64,000 nt of DNA from Adiantum capillus-veneris (Eukaryota; Streptophyta; Polypodiopsida; Polypodiales; Pteridaceae), in the NCBI GenBank assembly GCA_014529385.2, contig CM043963.1:93899912-93963911 (forward strand). The letters are read 5' to 3'. Position 1 is the first letter of the stretch. Each line of letters begins with the position of its first letter. Under the pieces are notes generated by a model. That model was not told the DNA's origin, searched no databases, and was given only the letters and a program-made list of their open reading frames with translations. This document shows positions 1-11,000 of this stretch, piece by piece. Position numbers and translations under genes: made by a program.

Positions 1-32
1 AGATGGGAAAGGGGGAGGGTCGGAAAAACCTC

Positions 33-326
33 TTAGTGGGGAAAATTCTTCTTCGCCTCTCTCATGCTCATCACCTCCAAGCGAAGTATCCATTCCGCTT
101 CAAGTGATGACCATCCACTGAAGTCGTGAATTCTTATGGGTTCTTCTGGTCTTGGGTTCTTAAGTTCACGAGGAACTTGGGTTCTTGAGGGTCCTGAGGT
201 TCTTGAGGTTTTCTTTTGCTTGCAATCCGTGTCTGAGAAGGATCTTCTCTTCACCCGAGTTCTGCTCTTTTCCGCGGGCGCACCCCTTGGCGGCCTTGCG
301 CTAACACCACGGTTGCTTTTTCCCAT
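33..326 (-). pseudogene. Possible gag N-terminal fragment of element A
   Basis: A 97-codon open frame begins 216 bp downstream of the primer-binding site, the usual place for gag. The first 60 residues are very basic (many K and R). They are followed by a short segment around residues 68-90 (RIHDFSGWSSLEAEWILRL) that looks folded. It ends at a stop at 33-35, and similar coding seems to continue beyond it. I recognise no domain. Position is the main evidence; it could be fortuitous. Confidence 0.3.
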
Positions 327-555
327 CTCACGTCGATTGGCCGGCCGCTAAGTGCACGGTCCGCTATCAATGAGTGAAAAGACACACAAGGGGAGGCTGG
401 ACAAGCCCTTCTTTCTTGGGTTTCCTGTCACTCTTCAAAAACACGATTAGGAATCAACAGGCCGTTCGTACGACCTCAACAAGCAAAAAAAATTATGTGG
501 TTCTTGTGGTTCTTTCCTTGAGTGATACAGAACCCTGCCAAAGCTCTGATACCAA

Positions 556-1618
556 TGTAAGGTGCATCGGAATGAATGTATTAACTTTTCTCAAGATGAG
601 TGCTCCGAACTGAGCTCAAGGTTCCTTTTATTCTTATGGAAGGGAGACCCTTCCGTTCTTAAGGAGAGAGTGCTATGATCACAACAAAGTGAATGGACAT
701 TGTGCGTGCAAGTGTATGAGACTGAGAGATAGAGAGAGAAGAGAAATACGACAGCATAGACGTTGTAAAACCCTCCTCCGAAGGCCCCACTCTTGTTGGC
801 GAGAGTGATCTACTATTGATTGCACAAATTGGTACAAACTGAATGCATGGGAGTGATGCAAGTCTAGGCTATGTCGGCGATGACGACGGCGATGGCGAAG
901 CCGATCTAAGACCTGAAATTTGCTATCTTTTATCTGCTGTCCAAAAACGCTATGGGCTGAAATCTGTTGTTGCCGAAAACGCTAAGGAAAACGCTGATTT
1001 TGTTGTTCTTTAGGGCTGGAAATCTGCATCTATTGTAGGGCTGAAAACTGATGATCTTTGCACTGAATCTGCTACTCTTTTAGGGTTAAATCTGCAGGTT
1101 GTTTATTGCTGAAAATCGCCAAGACTAATGGTGCAAATCTGGAAACGCTAGGCTTGGAAAAAATCCTAGGTTTGCTGAAGCTTCTGCTGACGATGATCTC
1201 CTTGCTGAAAACGCTAGGCTAAGGCTGTGGATGGCGATGAGTATTTGATGCTAGGGAAGAGAAAAACGCTAGGTTTGTTGATGTCTTTGCTTGGAGAAAA
1301 GTCCGTCAAGGGTTTTGCTTGAGAAGTTGCATGTTGAGCTTGGCTCTTGCTGCCTCTTTTGCCATTTAGTGCTAGCGGAGGTTTGCTTATATACAAACTT
1401 ACTCAATTTGCCCTACCTACTTTCCAAAAAAAGTCACTTAAAAATAATAAGTGAAAAATGTCAAAAATATGGAAAATAGGCTAAATGCATTGGAAAATTT
1501 TCCTGAAGGATTCTGATGGGTTCTGATGGGAATGCTTATGATCATGCTGTGTGCAACCAGAGGATATGCATCTACACTAAGTGACTGGGCATGCATGGTC
1601 TAGGAATAGACTCACAAA
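556..1618 (-). repeat. 5' LTR of element A (right edge approximate)
   Basis: The left edge is set by TGT directly beside the primer-binding site. A minus-strand TATA box (TATATAAG, at 1389-1396) places U3 to its right and R-U5 to its left, as expected for this orientation. The R-U5 part is built of many loosely repeated phrases of the form GCTGAAAACGCTAGG and AATCTGC between about 900 and 1300. No tandem unit is regular enough to define. The right end near 1618 (ACTCACA) is a guess based on the need for a CA-type terminus. Confidence 0.45.
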
Positions 1619-1762
1619 AGTGCCAGATCACTTCTAATCTAGACTCATTGGACTGACAAAACCCTTGTTATCAAAGTAGCTTGTCCACGGACACATAGGG
1701 TTGGATGTGTCACGTGACACATACACACAAACTATAGATAGAATAGGGAGTATGAAGATTAC

Positions 1763-3929
1763 CTGAAGCATCTTGTGCCAATCATGGGACTTCAACCCAT
1801 ACAATTGAACGCTTCCACCCTTCTTTGCTTTTGTGAAAGCTCCCTTTAGTAGCCTCATGTATCCTGTTGGTGTGCAAATAGAGGCAATGGTACCCTTCGC
1901 CTTGTCTAATTCTTCTTTGGCTAGCATCCATGGTGCTTTAGGAAGCACAATCTTCCCATTTGGAGCATGACGTGGAGTAGTAGAGGCCGAGAGACGTTTT
2001 AAAAGCCTCAAATCCTCCCTCGCACCCGAAGGGTCCTTCTTGCCAATAATGTGGTCCCATAGTGTTTGGGCTACATTCTTGAATATGTGCATGGGATCCA
2101 AGAGGTGTTGTATTTTTAAGTCCTTCCAATATGGAAGCCTTAAAAATATGGAATACCTTGATATACCTTTTGGTGGAGGACACGGAGCCGGATTGTTGTT
2201 GTGGTGTTCTTCCCAGTGGTTTCCCAATCTGTCATCGTGAGCTTTAGAGGAGTCTTTCCATTTGTTGGAGCCTTGTGCTTGTTATGCCCTTGGGGTATGA
2301 AACGATGGTTGTTTGGATAGATTATCTTGCACAACAAATCGGGCCTCTCCGTCACCAACGATGGCCTGCAAGTAGGACATACATTGTGCCCTGATGTGGA
2401 CAACCCTGCATACATATCATATGGTTAGAGAGAGGAGTGAACTAAAGTAAACTAAAGGGAGAGAGGGAAAGAGGGAGAGAGAGATAGAGGAAAGGGGGTT
2501 ATCAGAAATCTCTCCAAGCCCAGGATAGTCGTGCATAGTCCATATAAGGATTCCCCTCACAATGGCCTCTCTCCCCCCCTTTGCAAGTGAGACATCGACA
2601 ACATGAATGCCTCTCCATAACTCCTCCAACTCCTCGATGAGGGGCTCAAGGTAAATGAAAATATTTGACACTTTGTACTTCCCTAGCACAAGCAAGGAAA
2701 GAAGTATATTGCCCTTCTTGATTGTCTCCCATGGTGGAATAGTATAGTTGACGACACCACAAGCCAAGTGCTCCTTGAAGTAGACTTAGTGCCAAAGGGG
2801 TTGACACCATCACTTGCTAACCCAAGCCTCAAGTGTTGAGGTTCCAACCCAAACTCTGGCCATTGACTTTCGATGTGTCTCCATGCAGGTAAATCGGCAA
2901 GGACACGTATCATTCGATCATTTGCGATGGTTCGTGTGCCACACGAGAAGCTCCACAGTAGACCTGCTTTTAATTATGTGTTGGATGCGTTGAATTAATG
3001 AAAAATGTCTCAATACCTTGCGGGCTAGGTGCACCTTGCTCACTCCTGTCTTGTATCGTGCCTCCCCGCACACAGGACATGAGGTAGCATGTGCATGCTC
3101 ATTGCGGTATAGCATGTAATCGTTGACGCACGCATGGATGCGCTCATACTCCATTCCAAGTGCAGTGATATACGATCTAGCTCGTCGACGATCTGGAGGC
3201 ATGTGGTGATCTTGGCAACATTTTTCCCATCAAACTATACCAAACATACGTATTATTATAATTTCTAGAAGACGGCACCATAAAGCGAGTGGAGAGTATA
3301 TAAAAGTTACATTCCATACTTACAGAAGTAGTGCATCGATACTTGCATTACTCCAACCGAATTTTGCTTGCAAGTTGAGGACTTCCAATGATGCTCGGAG
3401 CACCGAGTATCGGGCGCCGTCGTAAAGCGGTGTTCAGGCACTCATCATCAATCTATCCTCCGTTTCGACAGCCCGTTTAGTGCAAGGCTAACAATCCTCC
3501 TCGCAAACGTCGCGCTCATGAGCTAGTAACTCATCGCACATGTCAAACATGTGTTCATCCTCTATCTCAAAGTGCGACGGAGATACCATAGGAGGTTCCG
3601 AAGTAGAGCCAACGGGAGGACCACCATGCGGTGCACCCAAATCGCCTAGTCGCTCTTGCCTCTGTCGTTTGGCCTTGCGCCTCGGTGCACCACCACCGAA
3701 CACAGACCAATAGGACACCTCCTCAAGCGACGGGTGAGTCACGCTATCATCTCTCCGAGTGCTTTTTCGAGGATGCCAAATCCCTTCGTTCTCCACATGT
3801 TCCAAAGCAATGCGCCTCAAGCGAGGGATTGCTCTTTTGCACTTGGCGCAAGGACAAGGGAGTTTTTTCTTGAGCCAACAATCGCGCTCAGGGCCTCCAG
3901 GGGGACCACGATCATCCCAGTCGATGTCC
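1763..3929 (-). pseudogene. CACTA TNP2-type transposase, broken and 3'-truncated
   Basis: TNP2 is the catalytic transposase that mobilises En/Spm (CACTA) elements. Reading leftward, the conserved blocks appear in family order. First is the transposase-associated zinc-binding domain with CPCAKC (exon start 3929, acceptor TGTGTGCAG). Next come the GWSNASIDALL segment (exon end with GTAAGT near 3310) and the N-terminal TNP2 block (ACVNDYMLYRNEH, CPVCGEARYK, 3200-2918). Then follow LGLASDGVNPFG (2913-2780), IYLEPLIEELEELW with IWTMHDYPGLGEISD (2767-2500), a CPTC block (2400-2340) and HLLDPMHIFKNVAQTLWDHI (about 2100). The last is LKSHDWHKMLQ, which ends at a GTAATC donor (1763). The downstream DUF4218/DUF4216 exons are absent. 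Several stops and frame changes separate the blocks, so it is not functional. Confidence 0.85.
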
Positions 3930-3940
3930 TGCACACACAA

Positions 3941-4597
3941 AATATTGTTTATTTAATCATGTGTCCTAAAAAATAAATAATGAGAAAAGTCCTTAATTCC
4001 ATTTAAAAAATTACATAAAGTTAAAGTCAAAGGGAATAAATAACAATGAGTGCTAAAATTATTTTTAACTATAAGAGAACTTAAAAAATGTAATTAATAA
4101 ATATTTAAAAGTACTACAAAATAAAGTATCCATAAAAAATTAAAAATCTTCATTAAAAAACTCAAAAGGCTAAAAAATGAAATAATGTATAGCTAAGGAT
4201 AGAAGGGATGGTTTGTACCCCCCCTCTGCAACCTCGGATTCGTATGTATCCGTTTGAAATGACCGGCCGCGATAATGGGCGCGATAATGCCTGACGCCTA
4301 AAATAGGCAAGAAGAGAGAGTATGCCGCATTTTTGTTGCATACTCTGCGTTCTTGCTCTCCATCATCTCTCCCAAGCTTCCCCCCCCCCTCCCCTCCTCC
4401 ACACCCCCTCTCCCTTCTCTCTCTCTCTCACACACACACACATAAATAAATAAGAATTTTAAAAAATAGAGAATCCATAACATACCTCGTTCATTTGAAA
4501 ATGGTTGCTTTGCTAAGTTTGTTTGGAAATGATTGCTTTGCTCGGCTTGCTTGAATGATAAAATGTTACATAGAAATGTTAAGTTTGTTAGATAGAA
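3941..4597. other. AT-rich stretch upstream of the TNP2 gene
   Basis: About 650 bp of AT-rich sequence with no recognisable coding content. It probably holds the first intron and 5' region of the TNP2-type gene, since the exon at 3929 starts at a good acceptor. A short C-run followed by TC and CA dinucleotides sits at 4380-4443. Confidence 0.5.
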
Positions 4598-4598
4598 A

Positions 4599-4673
<75 letters not shown>

Positions 4674-4783
4674 AGAAAGAGAGATAAATTTAAAGAGAGA
4701 GAGGAGAAGGAAAAGGGAGAGAAAGAGAAAGATATAGATAAAGAGAGTGAGAGAGAAAGAGGGATAGAGGTAGATAAAGAGAG

Positions 4784-4825
<42 letters not shown>

Positions 4826-5233
4826 TAGAGAGGGAGAGAAATAGAAAGAGGAAAAGAGAGGTAGAGAGGAAGAGAGAGAGTAGATAGAGAGGGAGAGAAA
4901 TAGAAAGAGGGAAAGAGAGAGAATAGAGATAGAGAGAGAGAGAGGGTACTACAAAGATAGGGAAAGGGAGAGAGAGTAGATAGAAAGGGAGAGAGATAAA
5001 GAGAGAAGGTGTATGTGTGTGTATGAGAGAGAGAGAGAGAAAGAAATAGAGAGAATGAGGGATAGATAGAGAGGGGTAGAAGAAGAGAGAGAGGGATAGA
5101 AAGAGTGAGAGCGAGCTAGCGAGAGATAAAGATAGGGATAGAAATAGAGAGAGGGAGAGAGGGAGAGAGAGAGTAAATAGAGAGAGGGAGAGAAATAGGG
5201 AAAGAGAGAGAAAATAGAGAGAGAGAGAGAAAG
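4598..5233. repeat. GA-rich microsatellite tract
   Basis: It begins with a nearly pure (GA)n run of about 36 units (4598-4671). It then decays into GA-rich sequence with interspersed AGATAG, AGAAAT and GGGAGA for over 500 bp. The open frames crossing it on either strand are artefacts of the repeat. Confidence 0.95.
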
Positions 5234-5270
5234 AAGTTAAGAAGACAAAAATTGGGCTTCAAAGGGATAC

Positions 5271-5655
5271 CTGAGCAACCAGCACCAAGATGACCTTCAA
5301 GGCGAGGACGCTTTGTTGAACAAAGGGTAGCCCACCCCCAAGCTTGGAGGGTGTAGATAGAAGACAAGGGGTTCCACTTGTAAAACAGGCTGGTCTCTGT
5401 TTTGCAATAACGGGATGAAGCGGCTGCCTCAGTTTGTGAGGGCCAATCCAGGACATGGTGGATGTCCCTAGGGTCGCTCTTGTGGACGTACGCGAAGCCC
5501 GAAAAAGTGGTGCTTAAGTCCAAAGCCATCACGACCTTAGCCGAGACCTCCATGCCTCGGCAGAAGATGTCGTCCATGTTTAGCTTCTCATTTTTTAGAG
5601 TGCTTGCTTTACATGGAAGCGCAGGCATGACTCTGGGATGGAGCTTCCGCTTCAT
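5271..5655 (-). pseudogene. HSPA12/Hsp70-like ATPase N-terminal fragment
   Basis: The minus-strand frame contains VVMALDLSTTFSGFAYVHKS followed by DIHHVLDWPSQ and YCKTETSLFYK. This matches the first phosphate-binding segment of the actin/Hsp70 ATPase fold as found in HSPA12-type Hsp70-like proteins, whose usual form is DFGTT-SG-AY. Here the glycine of DFGTT is serine (DLSTT). A later LQAWGWATLCST piece fits the next conserved block. The frame ends at a plausible GT donor (5271/5270). Only this N-terminal part is present; no other Hsp70 blocks are nearby. The likely start is the ATG at 5553 (MEVSAK) or the upstream ATG at 5655. It lies between two transposon genes, so a fragment captured by the CACTA element is the simplest reading. 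Confidence 0.65.
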
Positions 5656-5865
5656 AGTTCAACTGCACGACCGAGAGGGGGAGAGTGAGAGGGAGAGAGA
5701 GAGAGACTCAATGAGAGAAATGGAGTTACTTATTGCATTACATTAGAATTGTAATGTTACGGTCAGTTGATCACTTAGACATTGAATCTAGGTGCATCCA
5801 ACACAAAACGATGGCTACATTTACAACCATAACTCTTTATCTCTACTCAAAACGATGGCTACATA

Positions 5866-5885
5866 TATATATATATATATATATA
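5866..5885. repeat. (AT)n microsatellite
   Basis: A short pure AT/TA dinucleotide run lies upstream of the TNPA-like gene, with related TGTGTACATATATAT sequence after it. Confidence 0.8.
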
Positions 5886-7530
5886 ATTGTGTGTACATAT
5901 ATATTTGTTTATGCATGTATGTAGGCACTAAGTACGGGAGCATAGCACCCGAAGGTTAGACGCTTCCTCTTGGGTATAGTCCTTTTTTAATCGTGGTGTT
6001 GCGGTGATTGATCCACTCATGCATGGATTACCGCAATGTACCTTTGGTTTTACCACGGTTGAAAATGTGATGATATCTAAAGAGGTACACTTGACCTTTG
6101 GTACTACTAGCCTCTACTTATGTCTACTAGTATGTATATGTATCTACGTGTTTGTGCGCTTCTATACTTGTGTACGTATTTATAGATGAGTGAGTAGGGT
6201 GGAAAGCTTAATCTTATATTGCTCTTTGTAATGTAGATGTCAGACGAGAGATTAATTGGTGGGGAGCAGCTAATCGGCTCTTCTTTTGGTTGGTTCACAT
6301 CCCACGTGGGCTCCCACCCGGGGTGGACATTGCCTTTAGTGGACTCGAGTTTTGAGTCGGTGAGAACAAGCAAAGAAATAAAGAATGTTTCTGCTTAGTT
6401 AACCCTAAACCATGAGTGTCATAGGTTTATTTTTGTTATTTGCAGGCATAGCCATCCTACACCTACCCTTCTCAGGTTCATCCACCGATAGTAGATCCAG
6501 ACCTACAGTGGGCTATCTCTTTACGAGAGCAGTACCTCCATTCGACGGAGGATTTGTTTGGCCGCTACACTCCGTAGCAGCTTGCGACCTACGGTATTTC
6601 TCCGCAGATTACACCATGGGGGAGTCAGGGAGGGACTCCTTACCTACAGAGCCTCACACCGAGGTAACCTCAATCTACAACCCCTTCCTATCGTACTACT
6701 CATATTCCATCGCAGAGTCCTACTCCCCTTGCATCGTAGGGTCCCACTCCCATGGCATCACAGGGTCCTACGCCACTCCATTCCACTTCTGCTTTGCCAG
6801 AACATCGTCGACGGACTTCCTCTGGCAGCGCGCGTCGACGCTCGTCTCAGGGTAGCGAGCGCCGTGAGAGACGAAGTGGCGGCGGATCTTGTGGTTTCGC
6901 ATGTTTGGGTAGTGGCGGGAGAACGGAGTCCCCACTTTCAGAGTGTGCCACCCCTGACGCAGAGGAGGAGGATACTGACACACCCGTGCCAGACACGCAT
7001 GGACGCTACTACAGGATTAAATATGGCAGAGAGATGGACTTCGACACATCATAGAGCATGGCATTTTGACGCCATCTACGAGTTCTTATACATTCAACAT
7101 ATAAGAGCTGTTTTATAAAGTTTAGAGACCAACTCCCAATCATGCACGACATTAAGGACACTCTGTTAACTAGATTTCTAAACGCACCCGATCAACGTTT
7201 TTCACAACAATGGTTGGAGGGCTACATAAAGACATTTCTGAAAAACAAGCAATCCAGTGTGTGGCGCGCAATAGCCAACCAGGTCAGAGATCCACAGAGG
7301 AGTTACGACGGTGGCAACATGGCAGACGCGGAGTGGAAGTGGGCAATTCAAGAAAAGAGGGATCAAGCTGCGACGGGCTCATCATACAAACAACAACGCG
7401 AGGCTCGCACAAGACAAACTCCCATGCACTGTGGTTCAGGAGGCAAGGGAGCTTGGAAGGATAAATATGTAAGATTAATTGAATTATAACGTCGATAGGT
7501 GATTATAAAGATTGTAGTTGATGATTTGGT

Positions 7531-7755
7531 TGTTACCATATACATGTGGTAGTGATGTGTGTGAACACACTAGGACTGTCGGGGCATTTTTCCCCTCTTT
7601 AGGAGGTTTTTTCCCCCGTGCATTGTATATACGCCCATCACTCTAGGGCTATCTATCTTTCCATTGCACACTAAGTAACACACACTCTATTGTGTGCCTT
7701 GTGCTTCCTTCGTCTTCTCCAAGTTGTGCGTTTCTCTGCAACCCTAATTCCAACA
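7531..7755 (+). repeat. 5' LTR of the copia element
   Basis: It starts TGTTACCATATACATG and ends CCAACA directly before the primer-binding site. A short GTATATAC stretch about 95 bp in may act as a TATA-like element. Confidence 0.95.
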
Positions 7756-8040
7756 ATTGGTATCAGAGCAGGTTGCGTCCTCCCGGGCTTAGTCGCCAGC
7801 TGCTCCAGCACACGCCTGCTTACTTTCTCCGATTTCAGTGAGCTTTGGCAAGCGTTCGCAGGTCGACAAATACTTTGGGTGAGCTCATAGAGTTTGGTCT
7901 GCTCAGATTTTTGATTTGGGCTCATTTCGGCCTCCGTTTCCACTACAGGCAGTACTGCACTTTGTGCTATATAGCACGTGTTGTTCCCGCTCCGTTTCTC
8001 CTATTTTTGGGCAGTTTTCACATCAGATGCAGCATTTACC

Positions 8041-11000
8041 ATGGCTGACAACAACAACACAGATGTGTCCAAGATGTTTGCTGCTTAGGACAGGTTGGAT
8101 GGGGACAACTACCCTATGTGGGCTTATATGATGTAACATGTTCTTGTGTCAAAGGGCGTCTGGAACATTGTGCAGGGCATTGATGTACATCCTGGTTCTG
8201 AAGACGTAGGCGATGTTGAGGATGTTGCAGGTCTTGCTGCAAGGATTGCTGCTGTTACAGTTGTTTTGCGTACGGCAGAAGAAGCTCATTGGGATGTTAA
8301 GGATGCGCAGGCTCATGCATTAATTGCGTTGTCTGTGAAGCACACCATTGTTCCTCACATCCGTTCAGCAAAATCTACAAAACAGGCTTGGGATATTTTG
8401 GCTAGTCTTTATACAAGTCGCAATGAGGCTAAAATTGCTTTGCTGCGTAAAGAGTTGGAGTCGAAGATTATGCATGAGGAAGATGATATGGACACTTTCC
8501 TTGCTAGTGTCAAGGATATCAATGAAAAACTTATTTCTGCAGGAGAAGTCATTTCAGACAGTTTCCTTGTGCAAACTATTCTTGATGCCTTACCAGATTC
8601 TTACCAGACTTTTGCTAGTACTTGGAGACTTATGACCCAAGGAAATCCAAATGTTGTCAAGTTTGATGCATTATGCACATTGCTGTTGTAAGAGTCACTT
8701 TCCAGAAAAAATAGGACTAGCAGCGTGCAGTTGAACAGGCTTTTATTGCTTCTCAAAGAAAGGGTGGTAACAGTAATGCAGCCACTTCTTATGGTTCTGC
8801 TGCGAGTGGCAAAAATTATGTTCCTAATGCTTCTGCTGGCAGCAATTCGTTTAGAAATTTTGGTGACAAGGGCAAAAAGAAGATGCGTTGCCATTATTGT
8901 AAAGCTAATGATCACTTGATCAAGTCGTGTCCTAAGTTGAAGGCCAAAGAGGCTAAGAAGAAAGAGGGTGGTTCCACTGCAAATGCTGGTTCCACTACAA
9001 ATACAACCATTGTTGAGTCTTCTGTGAAAGGAGACTGTAATGTTGATGTTGATTCAGAATGGGCTTTTAGTGCAGAGTGCACTTACAATCGTGTTGTCCA
9101 TGAAGAATGCTTGTCAGTTGCTGCAGATTCACATGTGTGGTATTTCGATAGTGGTGCTACAAACCACATTACCTCACATCGTGAATTGTTTACCTCTCTC
9201 CAGTCTGTCCCTCATGGGAATTCAGTCACTTGTGCCAACAACACCTCTTATTGAGTTCAGGGAGTTGGAAAGATTGTGCTCACTGCTGCTAATGGCAGCT
9301 CCTTCACACTTGTTGATGCACTTTATGTACCTAGGATCAAGAAGAATCTCTTGTCTGTATCCGCACTTGCTAGACTTGGATTTGTAGTCAAATTTGTGGA
9401 TGACAGATGTACAGTTCATGATCTAAGTTTTGGTGATGAATTTGTTGCATCTGGGCTTTTGTGCCGTGGGCTGTATAAGCTCACTTTGTATGACAAGTGT
9501 GGACAAAATCTTGCAAATGCTGTTGCAGATTCAAGGGCTATTTTAGATGCAAAACTTTGGCATGCACGTTTTGGTCATCCGAATTTTTCCAATTTGCTGC
9601 GTTTGCAGAAATCTGATATGGTTGCTTCTTTACCGCCTCTTGAAGCACCTGTCAAACATGTTTGTGAAGGCTTTATTCTGGGTAAAATGCAGCGTTCTAA
9701 GTTTCCAAAGGATGGTTCAGTTAGGGCCACATGCAGGTTGTAGCTTGTGCATAGTGATGTTTGTGGGCCCATGCAAACTCCGTCCTTGGGCAATTACCTG
9801 TACTTCGTGACTTTCATTGATGACTACTCCAGGCATGCATGGGTATTTCCGCTTAAAGAGAAGTCCAAAGTTTTTATGTGCTTCAAACAATTTCTGGCTA
9901 TGGCTGAAAATGTCTCGAAATATACTATGGGCACCCTCCATTTCGATCGAGGGGGGGGAGTATATGTCTCATGAATTTAATGCATTTTTGGCTAGTCATG
10001 GGATAAAACACCAATGTACAGTGCCTTATACACCTCAGCAAAATGGTGTTTCTGAGAGAAAAAACAGGTCACTGACGGAAATGGCACGATGTATGGTCAA
10101 AAGTCAAGCTTTGACGCATTCTTTTTGGCTTGAGGCCATCATGTGTGTCACTTATGTACTTAACAGGTGTCCTACAAAAGCTTCGCAGTCTATTACTCCA
10201 TATGAAGCATGGCATGGTAGAAAGCCTTCTATTGAGCACATGCGTGTTTTTGGCTGTTTGGCATATGCTTTGGTGCCATAAGTGCAGCGCAAAAAATTGG
10301 ATGATAAGGCTGTCAAATGTATTTTTATTGGTTATAGTGCTAAAAGCAAAGGTTACGGGTTGTATCATCTGCAAACAAAACGTATTCTGGTTTCACGGGA
10401 TGTAGTGTTTGTGGAAGATTCTGTTCAGCCCTTGTTGTCATGTACTAGGGACAGTAATGTAAGCTCACAGGACATTTATGACACTTTGTTGCCTCTTTTC
10501 AGTGGTGGAAATACGAATGTAAGTTCCAATGAGGCAAATGTACAGCCTATGGGGGTTTCTAAAAATGTTTTAGATCAACCTATTACTGATGCAGATGTAC
10601 ATGATGTACTTGATGAGGAAAGGGTTGAAAATGAGTAGGCTAGAGGTATGCCAAAATGGCTTGTGCACACTTTGCGTGACAGTAAATTGGATGCACCTTT
10701 GTCTAGTCGTACTCGTTCAGGCTCTCGCCATGCATCTTATGCATCAGATTGTTATGCTTTGGTTGTGTCTAGCTTATGTGATGTTGAGGAGCCTTTGTCT
10801 TTTGATGAAGCACAGAATTCAGAAAATTGGATGGCTGCCATGCAATCAGAATATGATGCACTCATAGAAAATGACACATGGACTTTATGTGATTTGTCTC
10901 CTAGTAAAAAGGCCATTGGTACGAAGTGGGTTTACAAGTTGAAACGCAAGCCGGATGGTGGGATTGATCGCCATAAGGCTCGACTTGTTGCAAAGGGTTA

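Larger units (their letters stand above)
1..1618 (-). mobile_element. LTR retrotransposon A, 5' part, runs off the window
   Basis: This is the 5' end of an LTR element transcribed leftward. The reverse complement of an initiator-Met tRNA primer-binding site (GCTCTGATACCA) lies at 543-554. It is followed one base later by TGTAAGG, the terminus expected of an LTR read on the minus strand. The long non-coding block to its right behaves as the 5' LTR. Gag-like coding sequence starts about 215 bp inside the element and leaves the window on the left. The right edge near 1618 is approximate, because the other LTR and the target duplication are outside the window. Superfamily is undecided: no RT or integrase is visible. 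Confidence 0.6.

Noticed and set aside
1574..1600. CACTAAGTGACTGGG as the left terminus of the CACTA element
   Set aside because: It does not match the proposed right terminus (CACTATAAGAGG), and the TNP2 gene is already truncated before it. It is more likely part of the neighbouring LTR.
4298..5230. Open frames across the GA-rich tract
   Set aside because: Low-complexity translations of the microsatellite, not genes.
5927..5950. CACTAAGTACGGGAGC as a CACTA left end just upstream of the TNPA-like gene
   Set aside because: Again no match to the 13437 terminus beyond CACTA itself, and no flanking 3-bp duplication could be shown.
6412..7118. Two overlapping plus-strand frames of 147 and 186 codons as separate genes
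   Set aside because: They are alternative frames across the exon of the TNPA-like gene and show no family similarity of their own.
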